Below are positions 24,083 through 33,627 of a stretch of DNA of 64,000 nucleotides, one piece after another; the stretch's first letter is position 1, and each line of letters begins with the position of its first letter. The translations under genes were made by a program, and so were the position numbers. Source of the DNA: Mycobacterium sp. URHD0025 (GTDB lineage: Bacteria > Actinomycetota > Actinomycetes > Mycobacteriales > Mycobacteriaceae); contig NZ_AUEQ01000007.1 of the NCBI RefSeq assembly GCF_000426065.1, forward strand, positions 1-64,000. The letters run 5' to 3'. The notes under the pieces are model-generated. The model did not search any database, was not told the DNA's origin, and saw only the letters and a program-made list of their open reading frames with translations.

Positions 24083-24241
24083 CAATCGCACCTTTGAGCG
24101 GATGACGGGATTCGAACCCGCGACCCTCACCTTGGCAAGGTGATGCGCTACCAACTGCGCTACATCCGCGCGCCACGAGCGAGATCGTCGCCCGTCGCGA
24201 TGCAGGACATTAGCCGACCGATGCGCGCAGACACAAATCCC
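24083..24241. repeat. 159-bp direct repeat A with a complete tRNA-Gly gene
   Basis: This segment is repeated at 38582-38740 in the same orientation with about five mismatches in 159 bp. It covers the whole tRNA-Gly gene, about 14 bp on its 3' side and about 72 bp of upstream (promoter) sequence. The DNA between the two copies is accessory in character. No integrase gene is visible, so homologous duplication is as likely as site-specific integration. Confidence 0.88.
24097..24169 (-). tRNA. tRNA-Gly (GCC)
   Basis: On the minus strand the 73-nt gene folds as a cloverleaf. The acceptor stem is gcggatg / catccgc with discriminator T. The anticodon loop is ttgccaa, giving anticodon GCC, and the T-loop is ggttcgaatcc. 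No CCA is encoded. It is a near-exact extra copy of the tRNA-Gly at 38596-38668. Confidence 0.96.
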
Positions 24242-24361
24242 TCAGCCTGATTTGCTATGTGGGGCAATGTAAGTACGCCGAGCCTCCGGCCGGTGGGGCC
24301 CAGGCGCCGCTGAACGGGATGCCGACGGCGAGGGGCAGAGTGCAGTTCGTAGTATTCCTGG

Positions 24362-26071
24362 ATGCCGCTCAACGTCGGTGAGACGTTCGCCATGTTCCCG
24401 ATCATTCGACTGCTGAGCTCAGGCCGGCTGGGGGAGACGTACCTCACTCAGCACCCCCGGCGTTCCGGCCGTGACGCGTTGACGGTGCTGCCCACGGAAT
24501 GGGCCGCCGAACCCGGGTACCCGCAGCGGTTCTTTCGTGAGGCGGATCTGGCCGCCGCGTTGTGGCATCCCAGCATCGCCAGGGTCCGCGGTCGTGGAGA
24601 ACACGAAGGGCACCTCTGGATATCGACCGACTTCGTCGACGGCGCGGACCTCGCCGGTCTCCTTGATCAGAGATACCCCGACGGCCTACCGCGCGAACAG
24701 GTTTTCAGCATCATCCTCGCGGTTGCCGGGGCGCTCGACTACGCCCACAAGCATGGATTGCTGCATCGCGACGTCAGGCCGGCCAACATCATCCTCACTG
24801 ACGTGGACAGCGATGCGGAGCCGCGCGCGGTTCTTGCCGGACTCGGCATCGCGCGCGACGTCGTGGCCGTGGACAACCCCGGCTACGCAGCACCGGAACA
24901 AATGGTGGGGGAGGACGTCGACGGTCGCGCCGACCAGTACGCCCTGGCATGCACCGCGTATCACCTTTTGACGGGGGCGCAGCTGTTCGCGCACGCCAAT
25001 CCCGCGGTCGTGGTGAGCCGCCACGTCAACTCGAAGCCGCCGGCGTTGGCCGACACTCGGCCCGAGTTGGCCGACCTCGACCCGGCGCTGGCCAAAGCTC
25101 TCGCCAAGAACCCGGCAGATCGATTCGTCAGCTGTGGCGCTTTCGCGCACGCGTTGGCCGATGAAACTCCCGTGCCTGCACTGACTTTGGCGTCGGCCCC
25201 GGCCGCACCGGCCCCCGAGCGCGGGTACCGGCTACCTGCGAAACCAGGCTGGGTGCCCGCAGCAGCGATCGCCGCGGTTGGCGTCGTCGGCCTCGGGCTG
25301 TGGCAGTTGTGGCCGTCCCCTGACGCCGCAGCGAGTGAACAACCCAGCTCACTGCCGAGCACCGACACGGCGACTGTCTCAAATGTGGCGATCGCCCCAC
25401 CGCCCATTGCCCCGGTCTTCGACGGCCTCTACCGGCTCGACTACGACAATCCCCGCGCCACGCTGAACGGCAACCCCTGGCCGGGCGCGGGCAACCAAAT
25501 CGCAAGCTACTGGTGGGCATTCCGGTCGGCCTGCAAACCGTCGGGGTGTGTTGCGACGTCGACGCGGATGGATGGCTCCAACCATTCCGTCCCCTACGCC
25601 GAATCCGGCGGCATGACAGCCGTATTCCGCCTCCTCAACAATTCCTGGCAGGCCGATCCGGGGACAGGCTCACTGCCCTGCGAGGCGCCCATCGTCGGGC
25701 AATCTCAGGCGATGGCTACGGCGTTGGCATTGACGCCACAACCTGACGGCATGCTGGCCGGCGCGCAGACCACCACCATCCAATCCAACGAGTGCGGGCT
25801 GCAAGGCGCGGTGATCACCGTGCCCGTGCACGCCACCCGGCTCGAAGACGTTCCGCCGGGCAGCCCGGTCGCCGATCCTGTCGCGATCCCGGATCTGCTG
25901 CCGCCGGCTCCTCAGCTGCCACCACCGGTTCCGGCCGGGCCTCCAGTTCCTGCACCGCCGCTGCCGGTTCCTCCGGTGCTCCCGCCGCCGTCAATCGGCC
26001 CGATCGTGCCGAGTCCTGTCCCGCCCGCTGGACCCGTGCCGTCGGCTCCGCCACCGCTTCCACCGGCGTAG
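24362..26071 (+). CDS. Membrane Ser/Thr pseudokinase (PASTA-less PknB-like fold)
   Basis: The 569-aa protein has an N-terminal protein-kinase fold (about 10-270), one membrane helix (about 300-320), a 170-residue extracytoplasmic domain with four cysteines, and a proline-rich tail of about 60 residues. The catalytic-loop H-R-D-V-R-P-A-N, the A-P-E-Q and the alpha-C glutamate are recognisable. The ATP-anchoring lysine of V-A-I-K is Thr (A-L-T-V-L). The metal-binding D-F-G reads G-L-G (A-G-L-G-I-A-R). Losing both normally abolishes phosphotransfer, so it is probably a signalling scaffold or sensor. TAGTAT lies 6 nt before the ATG, implying a leaderless mRNA. It has no obvious operon partner. 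Confidence 0.85.
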   Translation: MPLNVGETFAMFPIIRLLSSGRLGETYLTQHPRRSGRDALTVLPTEWAAEPGYPQRFFREADLAAALWHPSIARVRGRGEHEGHLWISTDFVDGADLAGLLDQRYPDGLPREQVFSIILAVAGALDYAHKHGLLHRDVRPANIILTDVDSDAEPRAVLAGLGIARDVVAVDNPGYAAPEQMVGEDVDGRADQYALACTAYHLLTGAQLFAHANPAVVVSRHVNSKPPALADTRPELADLDPALAKALAKNPADRFVSCGAFAHALADETPVPALTLASAPAAPAPERGYRLPAKPGWVPAAAIAAVGVVGLGLWQLWPSPDAAASEQPSSLPSTDTATVSNVAIAPPPIAPVFDGLYRLDYDNPRATLNGNPWPGAGNQIASYWWAFRSACKPSGCVATSTRMDGSNHSVPYAESGGMTAVFRLLNNSWQADPGTGSLPCEAPIVGQSQAMATALALTPQPDGMLAGAQTTTIQSNECGLQGAVITVPVHATRLEDVPPGSPVADPVAIPDLLPPAPQLPPPVPAGPPVPAPPLPVPPVLPPPSIGPIVPSPVPPAGPVPSAPPPLPPA

Positions 26072-26113
26072 TTTCTCGACACAGGCGATGAGCAATCGGG
26101 ACCGCTCTCGTAG

Positions 26114-26767
26114 TCACGCTCCGGTAATGGCAGCAACTACCTCACCTGTGGTGACGACGGAGTGGGCGAGAAACGCATAATTGACCAATGCTGCCTGGTA
26201 ACCGTCCCCACGAGTCGGGTGCCGTGGGCCGGCCGTGGCGTCACGAACGACAATCACTTCGAAACCATTCTCCAGCAGGTCCCGCAAGTGCGACTCCACG
26301 CACATGTTCGCCAACATTCCGCACAGGATGACCTTGGCGATACCCCGCTTACGGAGTTGCAGGATAAGGTCATTCGATTGCGGGCTCCACACCTTGTGTG
26401 GGCTGACGACGATCGTCTCGCCGTCCTCAATGTAGGTCTTGAATTCGTCGAGCCAGTCGGCGCCAGAGCCGACGAATCCTTCCAGTGTGAGCGCGCCGCT
26501 TCGGGCGAAGCTGTGGGTGCGGAACTCGTCTGATTCGAGCGGCCCGTTGAACAGCCAAGTGCTGTCGGTGGGGTAGAAGTAGTGCGGTGAGATGAACACG
26601 CCGAAGCCCGTGGCCTTGGCGGCGGCAAGGATGTCGACCAAGTGTTGGACTGTGTTGTTCTCGGTCACGCTGGCTCCGACTGCGTCCCAGTTTTTTCCGG
26701 TGGGACTGAGGACGTCGTTCTGTGGGTCGATGATCACAACTGCAGTGTCGTTGTTGTCGTACTCCAT
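26114..26767 (-). CDS. Isochorismatase-family cysteine hydrolase
   Basis: The 217-aa protein has the isochorismatase-like fold. The triad is D14 in V-I-I-D-P-Q-N-D, a lysine in S-P-H-K-V-W-S-P, and the nucleophilic cysteine in G-M-L-A-N-M-C-V-E-S. Members hydrolyse amides, carbamates or vinyl ethers (nicotinamidase, N-carbamoylsarcosine amidase, isochorismatase); the substrate here is unknown. AAGGAG lies 8 nt before the ATG. It is the third gene of a same-direction set with the SDR and the alpha/beta-hydrolase, all divergent from the LuxR regulator. Confidence 0.9.
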   Translation of the reverse strand: MEYDNNDTAVVIIDPQNDVLSPTGKNWDAVGASVTENNTVQHLVDILAAAKATGFGVFISPHYFYPTDSTWLFNGPLESDEFRTHSFARSGALTLEGFVGSGADWLDEFKTYIEDGETIVVSPHKVWSPQSNDLILQLRKRGIAKVILCGMLANMCVESHLRDLLENGFEVIVVRDATAGPRHPTRGDGYQAALVNYAFLAHSVVTTGEVVAAITGA

Positions 26768-26868
26768 CGAGAATCTCCTTCTACGGGTACCACATGGATA
26801 TTCAGATCGTCTCGCCTCGCGGCATGCTTACCTTCGTCCGGCGGCATCGCGTGGTGTGGCGGGCGAAG

Positions 26869-27615
26869 TTAGGTTTGCTCTTGTCCGCCGTCGACGAATA
26901 GTTCGGCGCCGGTCATGTAGCTACTCTGATCGGAAGCGAGAAACACGACGGCGGAGGCGATTTCATCTGGTCGGCCGAGCCTGCCCATCGGAACGCCCGA
27001 CGCGATATCGTCCAGCAGTTCCTGTTCCTTGCCGGGAGTCGCGAGACCGGCCAACCCCGGTGTCTTCACCGGCCCAGGGGCGATGGTGTTGACCCGGATG
27101 TCGTTGCCGACCAGTTCGGCTGCCCAGGTTCGGCCGAAGGACCGGATGGCGGCCTTGGATGCAGCGTAGACGCTGAAGGTGGGTGTGCCGTTGGAGGCAG
27201 TTGTGGAGCCGGACAGGATGATCGAAGCGCCGCGGTTGAGTATGGGCAGCATTTTCTGAACGGTGAACAGTGTTCCGCCGACGTTGCGGTTGAAGGTGTC
27301 GAGAAAGTGTTCCGGGGTGATATCGGGCAGGGCGGCGAACTCCCCGCCACCCGCGTTGGCGAAGAGCACGTCCAGACCATGCCCGTGGTCGGTGATCTTT
27401 GCGACGACTGCGTCGAGATCACCTAAATCGGTTATGTCACTGCGGATTCCAGTCGCGCTGGGTCCGATGGAGGCGACTGCGGTGTCGACGCTGGGTTGAT
27501 TGCGGCCGGTGAGGAAAACATGGGCGCCCTCGGCGGCGATGCGTTGTGCGGCGGCCAAGCCGATACCCGATGTCCCGCCGGTTACCAGCGCGGTCTTGCC
27601 CTGTAACACGGTCAT
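26869..27615 (-). CDS. SDR-family oxidoreductase (classical)
   Basis: The 248-aa protein is a classical short-chain dehydrogenase. It has T-G-G-T-S-G-I-G at residue 12, N-A-G-G-G near 88, the catalytic serine in L-S-G-S-T-T, and Y-A-A-S-K near 149. G-R-N near 37 after the second strand favours NADPH. The C-terminal Y-M-T-G-A-E-L-F-V-D-G-G is standard. I chose ATG at 27615 because ggagga lies 7 nt upstream; the longer frame lacks a ribosome site. The substrate is unknown; its neighbours suggest a small catabolic or detoxification pathway. Confidence 0.92.
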   Translation of the reverse strand: MTVLQGKTALVTGGTSGIGLAAAQRIAAEGAHVFLTGRNQPSVDTAVASIGPSATGIRSDITDLGDLDAVVAKITDHGHGLDVLFANAGGGEFAALPDITPEHFLDTFNRNVGGTLFTVQKMLPILNRGASIILSGSTTASNGTPTFSVYAASKAAIRSFGRTWAAELVGNDIRVNTIAPGPVKTPGLAGLATPGKEQELLDDIASGVPMGRLGRPDEIASAVVFLASDQSSYMTGAELFVDGGQEQT

Positions 27616-27710
27616 AGTGGTGTCCTCCGATGGTGGTGTCGAGCGAGCGGAATGGGTTACGGGTTTCGTAAGGACGACAGTGGGCTCATGGGCCGGCGGG
27701 CAGTGTCCGA

Positions 27711-28598
27711 TCAATTCGTCGTCGCGGTGGCCAGTGCTCGCGGCATGAAGTCGCGGATGTACCCGCTGATCTCCTCGCCGTGGGTTTCCAACGCGAAGTG
27801 GCCGGCGTCGAGGAGGTGGAATTCGCCGTTGGGGAAGTCGCGGCGGAACGCTTCGGCGCCCGGGGCGCCGAAGATTTCGTCGTTCTTGCCCCAGGTAACG
27901 AGCAAGGGCGGCTGGTGGATGCGGAAGTACTCCTGGAAGGCGGGGTAGCCGTCGAGGTTGAATTGGTAGTCCCAGAACAGCTGTAGCTGAATGGCGTCGT
28001 TGTCTTTGCGGTCCAGGCCTAGTTGGTCGAGCTGCCAGGTTTCTGGTGCGATCCTGTCCAGCCGATCCGCTTGCACGCCGTGGGTGTACTGCCAGTACGT
28101 GGTTTCGGGCGTGAACTTTTCGCGCACGCCGTCCTCGTTGGCGGCGCGGTCCTGGGCGTGGGCGAACAGGATGTCCCAGAACGGTGTGAAGCCCTCGAGG
28201 TAGGCGTTGCCGCTCTGGGTGATCAAGGCGGTGATTCGTTCAGGGCGGCGACTGGCGATGCGTAGGCCGATCGGGGCACCGTAGTCGTGGATGTAAACGG
28301 CGAACCGGTCGAGGCCGAGGTGTTCGATCAGACCTTCGGTGATTTCGGTGAGGCGGTCGAAGCTGTAAGTGAACTGGGTGGTGGTGGGCATGGCAGAGCG
28401 CCCGAAGCCGATGTGATCCGGGGCCACGAGGTGGTATTCGTCGGCCAGGGAGGTGATCAGGTTGCGGAACATGTGCGAGCTGGATGGAAACCCGTGCAAC
28501 AGCAGGAGCGTGGGGTTGTTCGGATCGCCGGCCTCGCGGTAAAAGACCTCGAGTCCGTCGATCGTCGCTGTGTTGTACCGGGTGGCAAAAGCACTCAT
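27711..28598 (-). CDS. Alpha/beta-hydrolase with Asp nucleophile (epoxide hydrolase/dehalogenase-like)
   Basis: The 295-aa protein has H-G-F-P-S-S-S (oxyanion loop, H-G-x-P) near residue 36. The nucleophile elbow V-Y-I-H-D-Y-G-A-P-I-G carries Asp, the hallmark of epoxide hydrolases and haloalkane dehalogenases. D-A-G-H-F-A-L-E-T supplies the histidine. A Trp next to the nucleophile, as in dehalogenases (D-W-G), is replaced by Tyr, so epoxide hydrolysis is a little more likely. Start ATG at 28598, preceded by aggtga. It is the first gene of the three-gene set and is divergent from the LuxR regulator. Confidence 0.85.
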   Translation of the reverse strand: MSAFATRYNTATIDGLEVFYREAGDPNNPTLLLLHGFPSSSHMFRNLITSLADEYHLVAPDHIGFGRSAMPTTTQFTYSFDRLTEITEGLIEHLGLDRFAVYIHDYGAPIGLRIASRRPERITALITQSGNAYLEGFTPFWDILFAHAQDRAANEDGVREKFTPETTYWQYTHGVQADRLDRIAPETWQLDQLGLDRKDNDAIQLQLFWDYQFNLDGYPAFQEYFRIHQPPLLVTWGKNDEIFGAPGAEAFRRDFPNGEFHLLDAGHFALETHGEEISGYIRDFMPRALATATTN

Positions 28599-28921
28599 AG
28601 ACGTCACCTGTTCGGAAGCTGCCGTCCCGTGCTCGGGCCGGCAGGGCAATGGGCGTGGTGTGCGTGTCGGCACCGCCGACTACAGGAGCCGACCACGGAG
28701 CCGGGCTCGCGCGAATCCGGGATGAACCCCAGTGATTGCGGAGTCCGGGGCGATGGGGTTTGACGGATTGACGTCTGGCACGCAATCGGCGCCCGACGAT
28801 GTGGTGTCGTTCGATAACACGAAGCTCGCGCATCGCTGTCAGAATGCGCTGGTCAGGTCTATTCTCTGTTCTCACTAGATTGCACCGTCGGAGTGGGCCG
28901 CGTCAGTTGCCTGCACCGGCG
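28599..28921. other. Divergent control region between hydrolase set and LuxR gene
   Basis: The 323-bp gap contains no supported gene. Small inverted segments such as gtgtcgttcgataacac (28803-28819) and a TAGATT hexamer (28875-28880) that could serve as a -10 for the LuxR gene are visible. The LuxR frame is open from 28799, so part of this stretch may be coding if an upstream start is used. Confidence 0.4.
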
Positions 28922-31753
28922 ATGGGCGTGGAGGGTCGCTTGACCGATGGTTGGTTGAACCCTGCTGGCGTGACCCATACCCTCCTCGGGCGGGCTGCGG
29001 AGTGCGCGATGCTCGACAAGCTCGCGACCGACGTCCGCGGCGGCTTCAGCGGCTCGCTGGTGTTCACCGGTGAACCCGGCGTCGGCAAGACGCGCTTGCT
29101 GCAGTACATGGCGGGCGCGGCGGCCGATGCGACGATCCGCTGGATCACCGGAGCGCAATCGGAGTTGCGGCTGGGCTTCGCTGCCCTGCACCGGCTCGTC
29201 CTGCCCTATCTCAATCGCCTGGACAGACTGGCTGGCCCGCACCGCAATGCGCTGGAGGTGACTTTCGGTCTCACCGGCGGGCCGCCGCCGAGCCGACTTC
29301 TGGTGAGCCTGGGCGCATTGGCGTTGCTCTCCGACGTTGCTGCGGAATGTCCGTTGGTCTGCCTGATCGACGATGCCCAGTGGCTGGACCAGGAATCGCG
29401 CCTGGTGCTGGGATTCATAGCGCGTCGGTTGTACGCCGATCCAATCTGCATGGTGTTCAGCGCCAGAGAGCATGCCGGAGACCTGACCGCGTTGGACGGA
29501 TTGGCGACCCGCCGGATATCTGCGCTGGATCCGGCGGCGGCCCACACTCTGCTCGCCGAAGCCGTGTCCGGGTCACTGGATCGGCGAGTGTCAGCGCGCG
29601 TGATCGATGAGACCGACGGCAACCCACTGGCGATGCTGGAGCTGGTGGGTGAACTCACCGCCGAACAGTTGGCCGGGCGGTTCCCTTTGCCACGCCGCCT
29701 GCCGGTCGGGCGTCGAGTCGACGTTCACTTCCTTGCACAGGTCGCCACGCTGTCATCGGAGGCGCGCACTGTTCTGCTCGTCGCCGCGGCCTGCCCCGAC
29801 GATGAGCCATCTACAGTGTGGAGAGCCAGTGCGTTGCTGGGCGTCGCCGCAGACGCGGCCAATCATGCTGTGCAGCAAGGCATTATGGCTGTGGAGCCGC
29901 GCATCACATTCCGTCATCCCCTCATCCGGTCGGCGGTGTACGACGGTGCGACATCCGAGGAGCGACAGCGAGTGCATGACGCGCTGGCCACGGTGGCCAA
30001 CCGTGACGGCGATGACGACCAGGCTGCGTGGCATCGGGCGGCCGCCGTGACTACTCCTGAGGAGACGATCGCCGCTGATCTGCAGACTTCGGCGACGCGC
30101 GCGCAGCGGCGGGGCGGCTACACCATGGAGGCCGCGTTCCTGACGCGCGCCGCCGAGTTGTCGCCCGATTCCCGCGACCGCGCGCTGCGGTATCTGGCTG
30201 CCGCGCAGGCATATCTGGCGAGCGGTGACGGCGCTCTGGCCGAGGCATTACTGGATTTGGCAACTCCGGAACTCGACAACGCCGGTATGCATGTCGCGGT
30301 GAACCGCTTGCGCGCAGCGATCTCGGTGTTCTTCTCCCGGCACAAAGACGCCCCCGCCATTCTGTTGGAGGCGGTGACGAGGGTCGAGCCGGCCGACGTG
30401 TCGCTGGTCCGGCAGATTCTGTTCGATGCCATGCAGGCCGCGATCGTCGCCCGCCAGTACACCGCCGGCACGACTCTCGAAGAGGTGGCGCACGCAGTGC
30501 TTGGTGCCGCTCGCGACCCGAGTCGGCCGCCGAGCGGCAACGATCTACTGCTGGATGGTTTCGCCACTCGAATCGCCAGCGGTTATGCCGATGCGGTGCC
30601 GCTGCTGCGAGCTGCGGTGGCGATGATGTTCACCGACGAGGCGGCTGCCCACGTCGACATCCCGTCAACGATTCTGGGTTGGTTCGCCGCCGACGACGTG
30701 TGGGACGAGCAAGGGCGTCGAGCGATGTTCGAGCGCGCCGAAGTCGTCGAGCGCCGTCAGGGAGCCCTGGGAGCGATGCGGATCACCCTGGCCGGACTCT
30801 CGACAAGCCAGGCCTGGGCAGGAGAAATGGACGATGCCGAGAACAGCTACGGCGAGGCCGCCGAGATCTCGGCGCTGATCGGGGTGCCGCCGCCCGCGAC
30901 CACCGGCGTGTTGTTGGAAGTTCGCGCCTGGCAGGGTCGCGAAAGCGAGAGTCGCGCGGTGGCATCCTCGACCGCGGACTGGGGTCGTCAGAAGGGCGCC
31001 TCGATTCTGGAGATCTTCGCGCTCATGGGTTTGACCGTCTTGGAACTCGGACTGGGCAGGTACCCGGAGGCGCTCGGATGGGGATTACAGATTTTCCACG
31101 ATGATCCGCCCGGCTTCGGAAACCGGGTGCTACCAGAGGTCATCGAGGCCGGTGTCCGTGGCGGAGACAGAGCCTCCGCTGAGGTCGCGCTGGCGCGGCT
31201 GACCGAACGCGCAACCGCCGCGGCCACCCCGTGGGCGTTGGGTATGTTGGCGAGGTCGCGGGCATTGATGGCCTCCGACGCTGACGCCGAGATGTACTAC
31301 CTGGAGGCCATCAAGCAGCTGGCGGAGACCGCGATGCGCACCGAACTCGCCCGTGCGCACCTGCTCTACGGCGAATGGTTGCGCCGTAGGAGACGTCGCC
31401 GCGACGCGCAGATTCAGCTGCGGACGGCCTACGAAATGTTCACAGCGATGGGAGCCGCCGCGTTCGCCGGTCGCACAGGCGCCGAGCGGCGCGCAGCCGG
31501 CCAGTCGACGGCTGATCCGCCGCGCGTAAACAACCCGTTCGGTCTGACACCGCAAGAGGCACAGGTGGCACGCCAAGCCACCATCGGGGCTACCAACGCC
31601 GAGATCGCAAGTCGGCTGTTCATCACGGTGTCCACCGTGGAATACCACCTCAGCAAGGTCTTCCGAAAACTGGGCGTGACGTCGCGCCGGCAACTCGCGT
31701 CCGCCCTCTCTACGGGCCTGCAGGGGGATTTCGGTGGCAATACGGCCCCGTGA
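28922..31753 (+). CDS. Large ATP-binding LuxR-family regulator (LAL)
   Basis: The 943-aa protein has an N-terminal AAA-type domain with Walker A G-E-P-G-V-G-K-T-R-L (about residue 46) and Walker B V-C-L-I-D-D-A-Q-W-L-D (about 145). A long helical-repeat (TPR-like) middle follows, then a C-terminal LuxR/GerE helix-turn-helix (L-T-P-Q-E-A-Q-V-A, N-A-E-I-A-S-R-L-F-I-T-V-S-T-V-E-Y-H-L-S-K-V-F). LAL regulators are inducer-gated transcriptional activators. It is divergent from one hydrolase set and followed by another, so it may control both. The ATG at 28922 fits the family; earlier in-frame starts exist. Confidence 0.9.
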   Translation: MGVEGRLTDGWLNPAGVTHTLLGRAAECAMLDKLATDVRGGFSGSLVFTGEPGVGKTRLLQYMAGAAADATIRWITGAQSELRLGFAALHRLVLPYLNRLDRLAGPHRNALEVTFGLTGGPPPSRLLVSLGALALLSDVAAECPLVCLIDDAQWLDQESRLVLGFIARRLYADPICMVFSAREHAGDLTALDGLATRRISALDPAAAHTLLAEAVSGSLDRRVSARVIDETDGNPLAMLELVGELTAEQLAGRFPLPRRLPVGRRVDVHFLAQVATLSSEARTVLLVAAACPDDEPSTVWRASALLGVAADAANHAVQQGIMAVEPRITFRHPLIRSAVYDGATSEERQRVHDALATVANRDGDDDQAAWHRAAAVTTPEETIAADLQTSATRAQRRGGYTMEAAFLTRAAELSPDSRDRALRYLAAAQAYLASGDGALAEALLDLATPELDNAGMHVAVNRLRAAISVFFSRHKDAPAILLEAVTRVEPADVSLVRQILFDAMQAAIVARQYTAGTTLEEVAHAVLGAARDPSRPPSGNDLLLDGFATRIASGYADAVPLLRAAVAMMFTDEAAAHVDIPSTILGWFAADDVWDEQGRRAMFERAEVVERRQGALGAMRITLAGLSTSQAWAGEMDDAENSYGEAAEISALIGVPPPATTGVLLEVRAWQGRESESRAVASSTADWGRQKGASILEIFALMGLTVLELGLGRYPEALGWGLQIFHDDPPGFGNRVLPEVIEAGVRGGDRASAEVALARLTERATAAATPWALGMLARSRALMASDADAEMYYLEAIKQLAETAMRTELARAHLLYGEWLRRRRRRRDAQIQLRTAYEMFTAMGAAAFAGRTGAERRAAGQSTADPPRVNNPFGLTPQEAQVARQATIGATNAEIASRLFITVSTVEYHLSKVFRKLGVTSRRQLASALSTGLQGDFGGNTAP

Positions 31754-31866
31754 CCGGAGGACCGACTGGGGTTTTCCCATGATTCGTGCGTGGCGACACT
31801 GTGATGTGCTGATCGAACCACGCGCTCTGAGCGCGAACGGCGCCCTGGCAACCCTCATCGTGCTGA

Positions 31867-32721
<855 letters not shown>

Positions 32722-32769
32722 GCCCGGTCGGCAGGAACCCTGGGCACCATCTTCTGAAGGAGCATTCTC

Positions 32770-33405
32770 GTGAGCAAACATTACGGCGCCATCGCGTTCA
32801 CCGAAGCGGTCCGCGACGTCCAGCGCGACCACGGCAGCCACGCCTTCTACGACCGCAAACGCATTCAAGGCACTGCGGTATCCGGTACCGACGCGCTCAC
32901 CGCGGACGAGAAGGACTACCTCGCCGAGCGGGACAGCTTCTACCTGGCGAGTGTCAGCGAAACGGGCTGGCCCTACGTCCAATTTCGCGGCGGCCCAACC
33001 GGTTTCCTGCGCGTCGTCGACGACCACACCATCGGGTGGGCCGATTTCCGCGGCAATCTGCAGTACATCAGCACCGGCAACATCGCCGGCGACAACCGGG
33101 TCGCCCTGATCGCCATGGACTACCTGCACAAGCGCCGGCTCAAGATCTATGGTCGCGCCAGCATCGTCACCGAGGAACAGGACCCCACCCTGGTCGGGAG
33201 CTTCGCCGATCCCGCCTATGACGCCACCGTCGAGCGCGCCGTGCTGGTCGCCGTCGAGGCCTTCGACTGGAACTGTCCTCAACACATCACCGCGCGGTTC
33301 ACCTTGGAGGAGCTCGAAACACACCTCGCACCGCTGCGCCACCAACTCGCCGAGTTGCACGCCGAGAACGCCCGACTACGCGACAAGCTCGACCGCCGTG
33401 AGTAA
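32770..33405 (+). CDS. Pyridoxamine-phosphate-oxidase-like FMN protein
   Basis: The 211-aa protein has a PPOX split barrel: F-Y-L-A-S-V-S-E-T-G-W-P-Y-V-Q-F-R-G-G near residue 57, then F-R-G-N-L-Q-Y-I-S-T-G-N-I, which matches the FMN-phosphate contact region. This family is often encoded beside MOSC- or ferredoxin-reductase-type proteins. A C-terminal heptad stretch (L-E-E-L-E-T-H, L-A-E-L-H-A-E-N-A-R-L) should form a coiled coil, suggesting dimerisation or a partner. The GTG start has GAAGGAG 7 nt upstream. It is probably co-transcribed with the MOSC-reductase fusion. Confidence 0.85.
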   Translation: MSKHYGAIAFTEAVRDVQRDHGSHAFYDRKRIQGTAVSGTDALTADEKDYLAERDSFYLASVSETGWPYVQFRGGPTGFLRVVDDHTIGWADFRGNLQYISTGNIAGDNRVALIAMDYLHKRRLKIYGRASIVTEEQDPTLVGSFADPAYDATVERAVLVAVEAFDWNCPQHITARFTLEELETHLAPLRHQLAELHAENARLRDKLDRRE

Positions 33406-33589
33406 TTCGCCTTCGCCCACCCACGACGGTGACGTGGCAAGCTCGCCCGTCCTGCCACGTCCCACCCGCTCGGATCCCGCAGCGAGGTACCCCCCGGACT
33501 TTCACCCGTTCGTCGGCAACGTCGCCTCGATGGCGGCGTCCACCGCGACGATCGTCGCCGTGCTGTCTGTCATTCCCGGCTTCGGCTGA
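33398..33589 (+). CDS. Possible 63-aa protein coupled to the FMN protein
   Basis: A frame starting with GTG 8 bp before the end of the upstream gene encodes 63 residues. They are Ser/Pro-rich at first, then H-P-F-V-G-N-V-A-S-M-A-A-S and a hydrophobic end I-V-A-V-L-S-V-I-P-G-F-G. No family is recognised. Overlapping start and stop would allow translational coupling. High GC allows such frames by chance, so this is tentative. Confidence 0.3.
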   Translation: MSNSPSPTHDGDVASSPVLPRPTRSDPAARYPPDFHPFVGNVASMAASTATIVAVLSVIPGFG

Positions 33590-33627
33590 GATCCGATCGA
33601 TAATCGCTTCGTCCCCAGAGAGGAACC

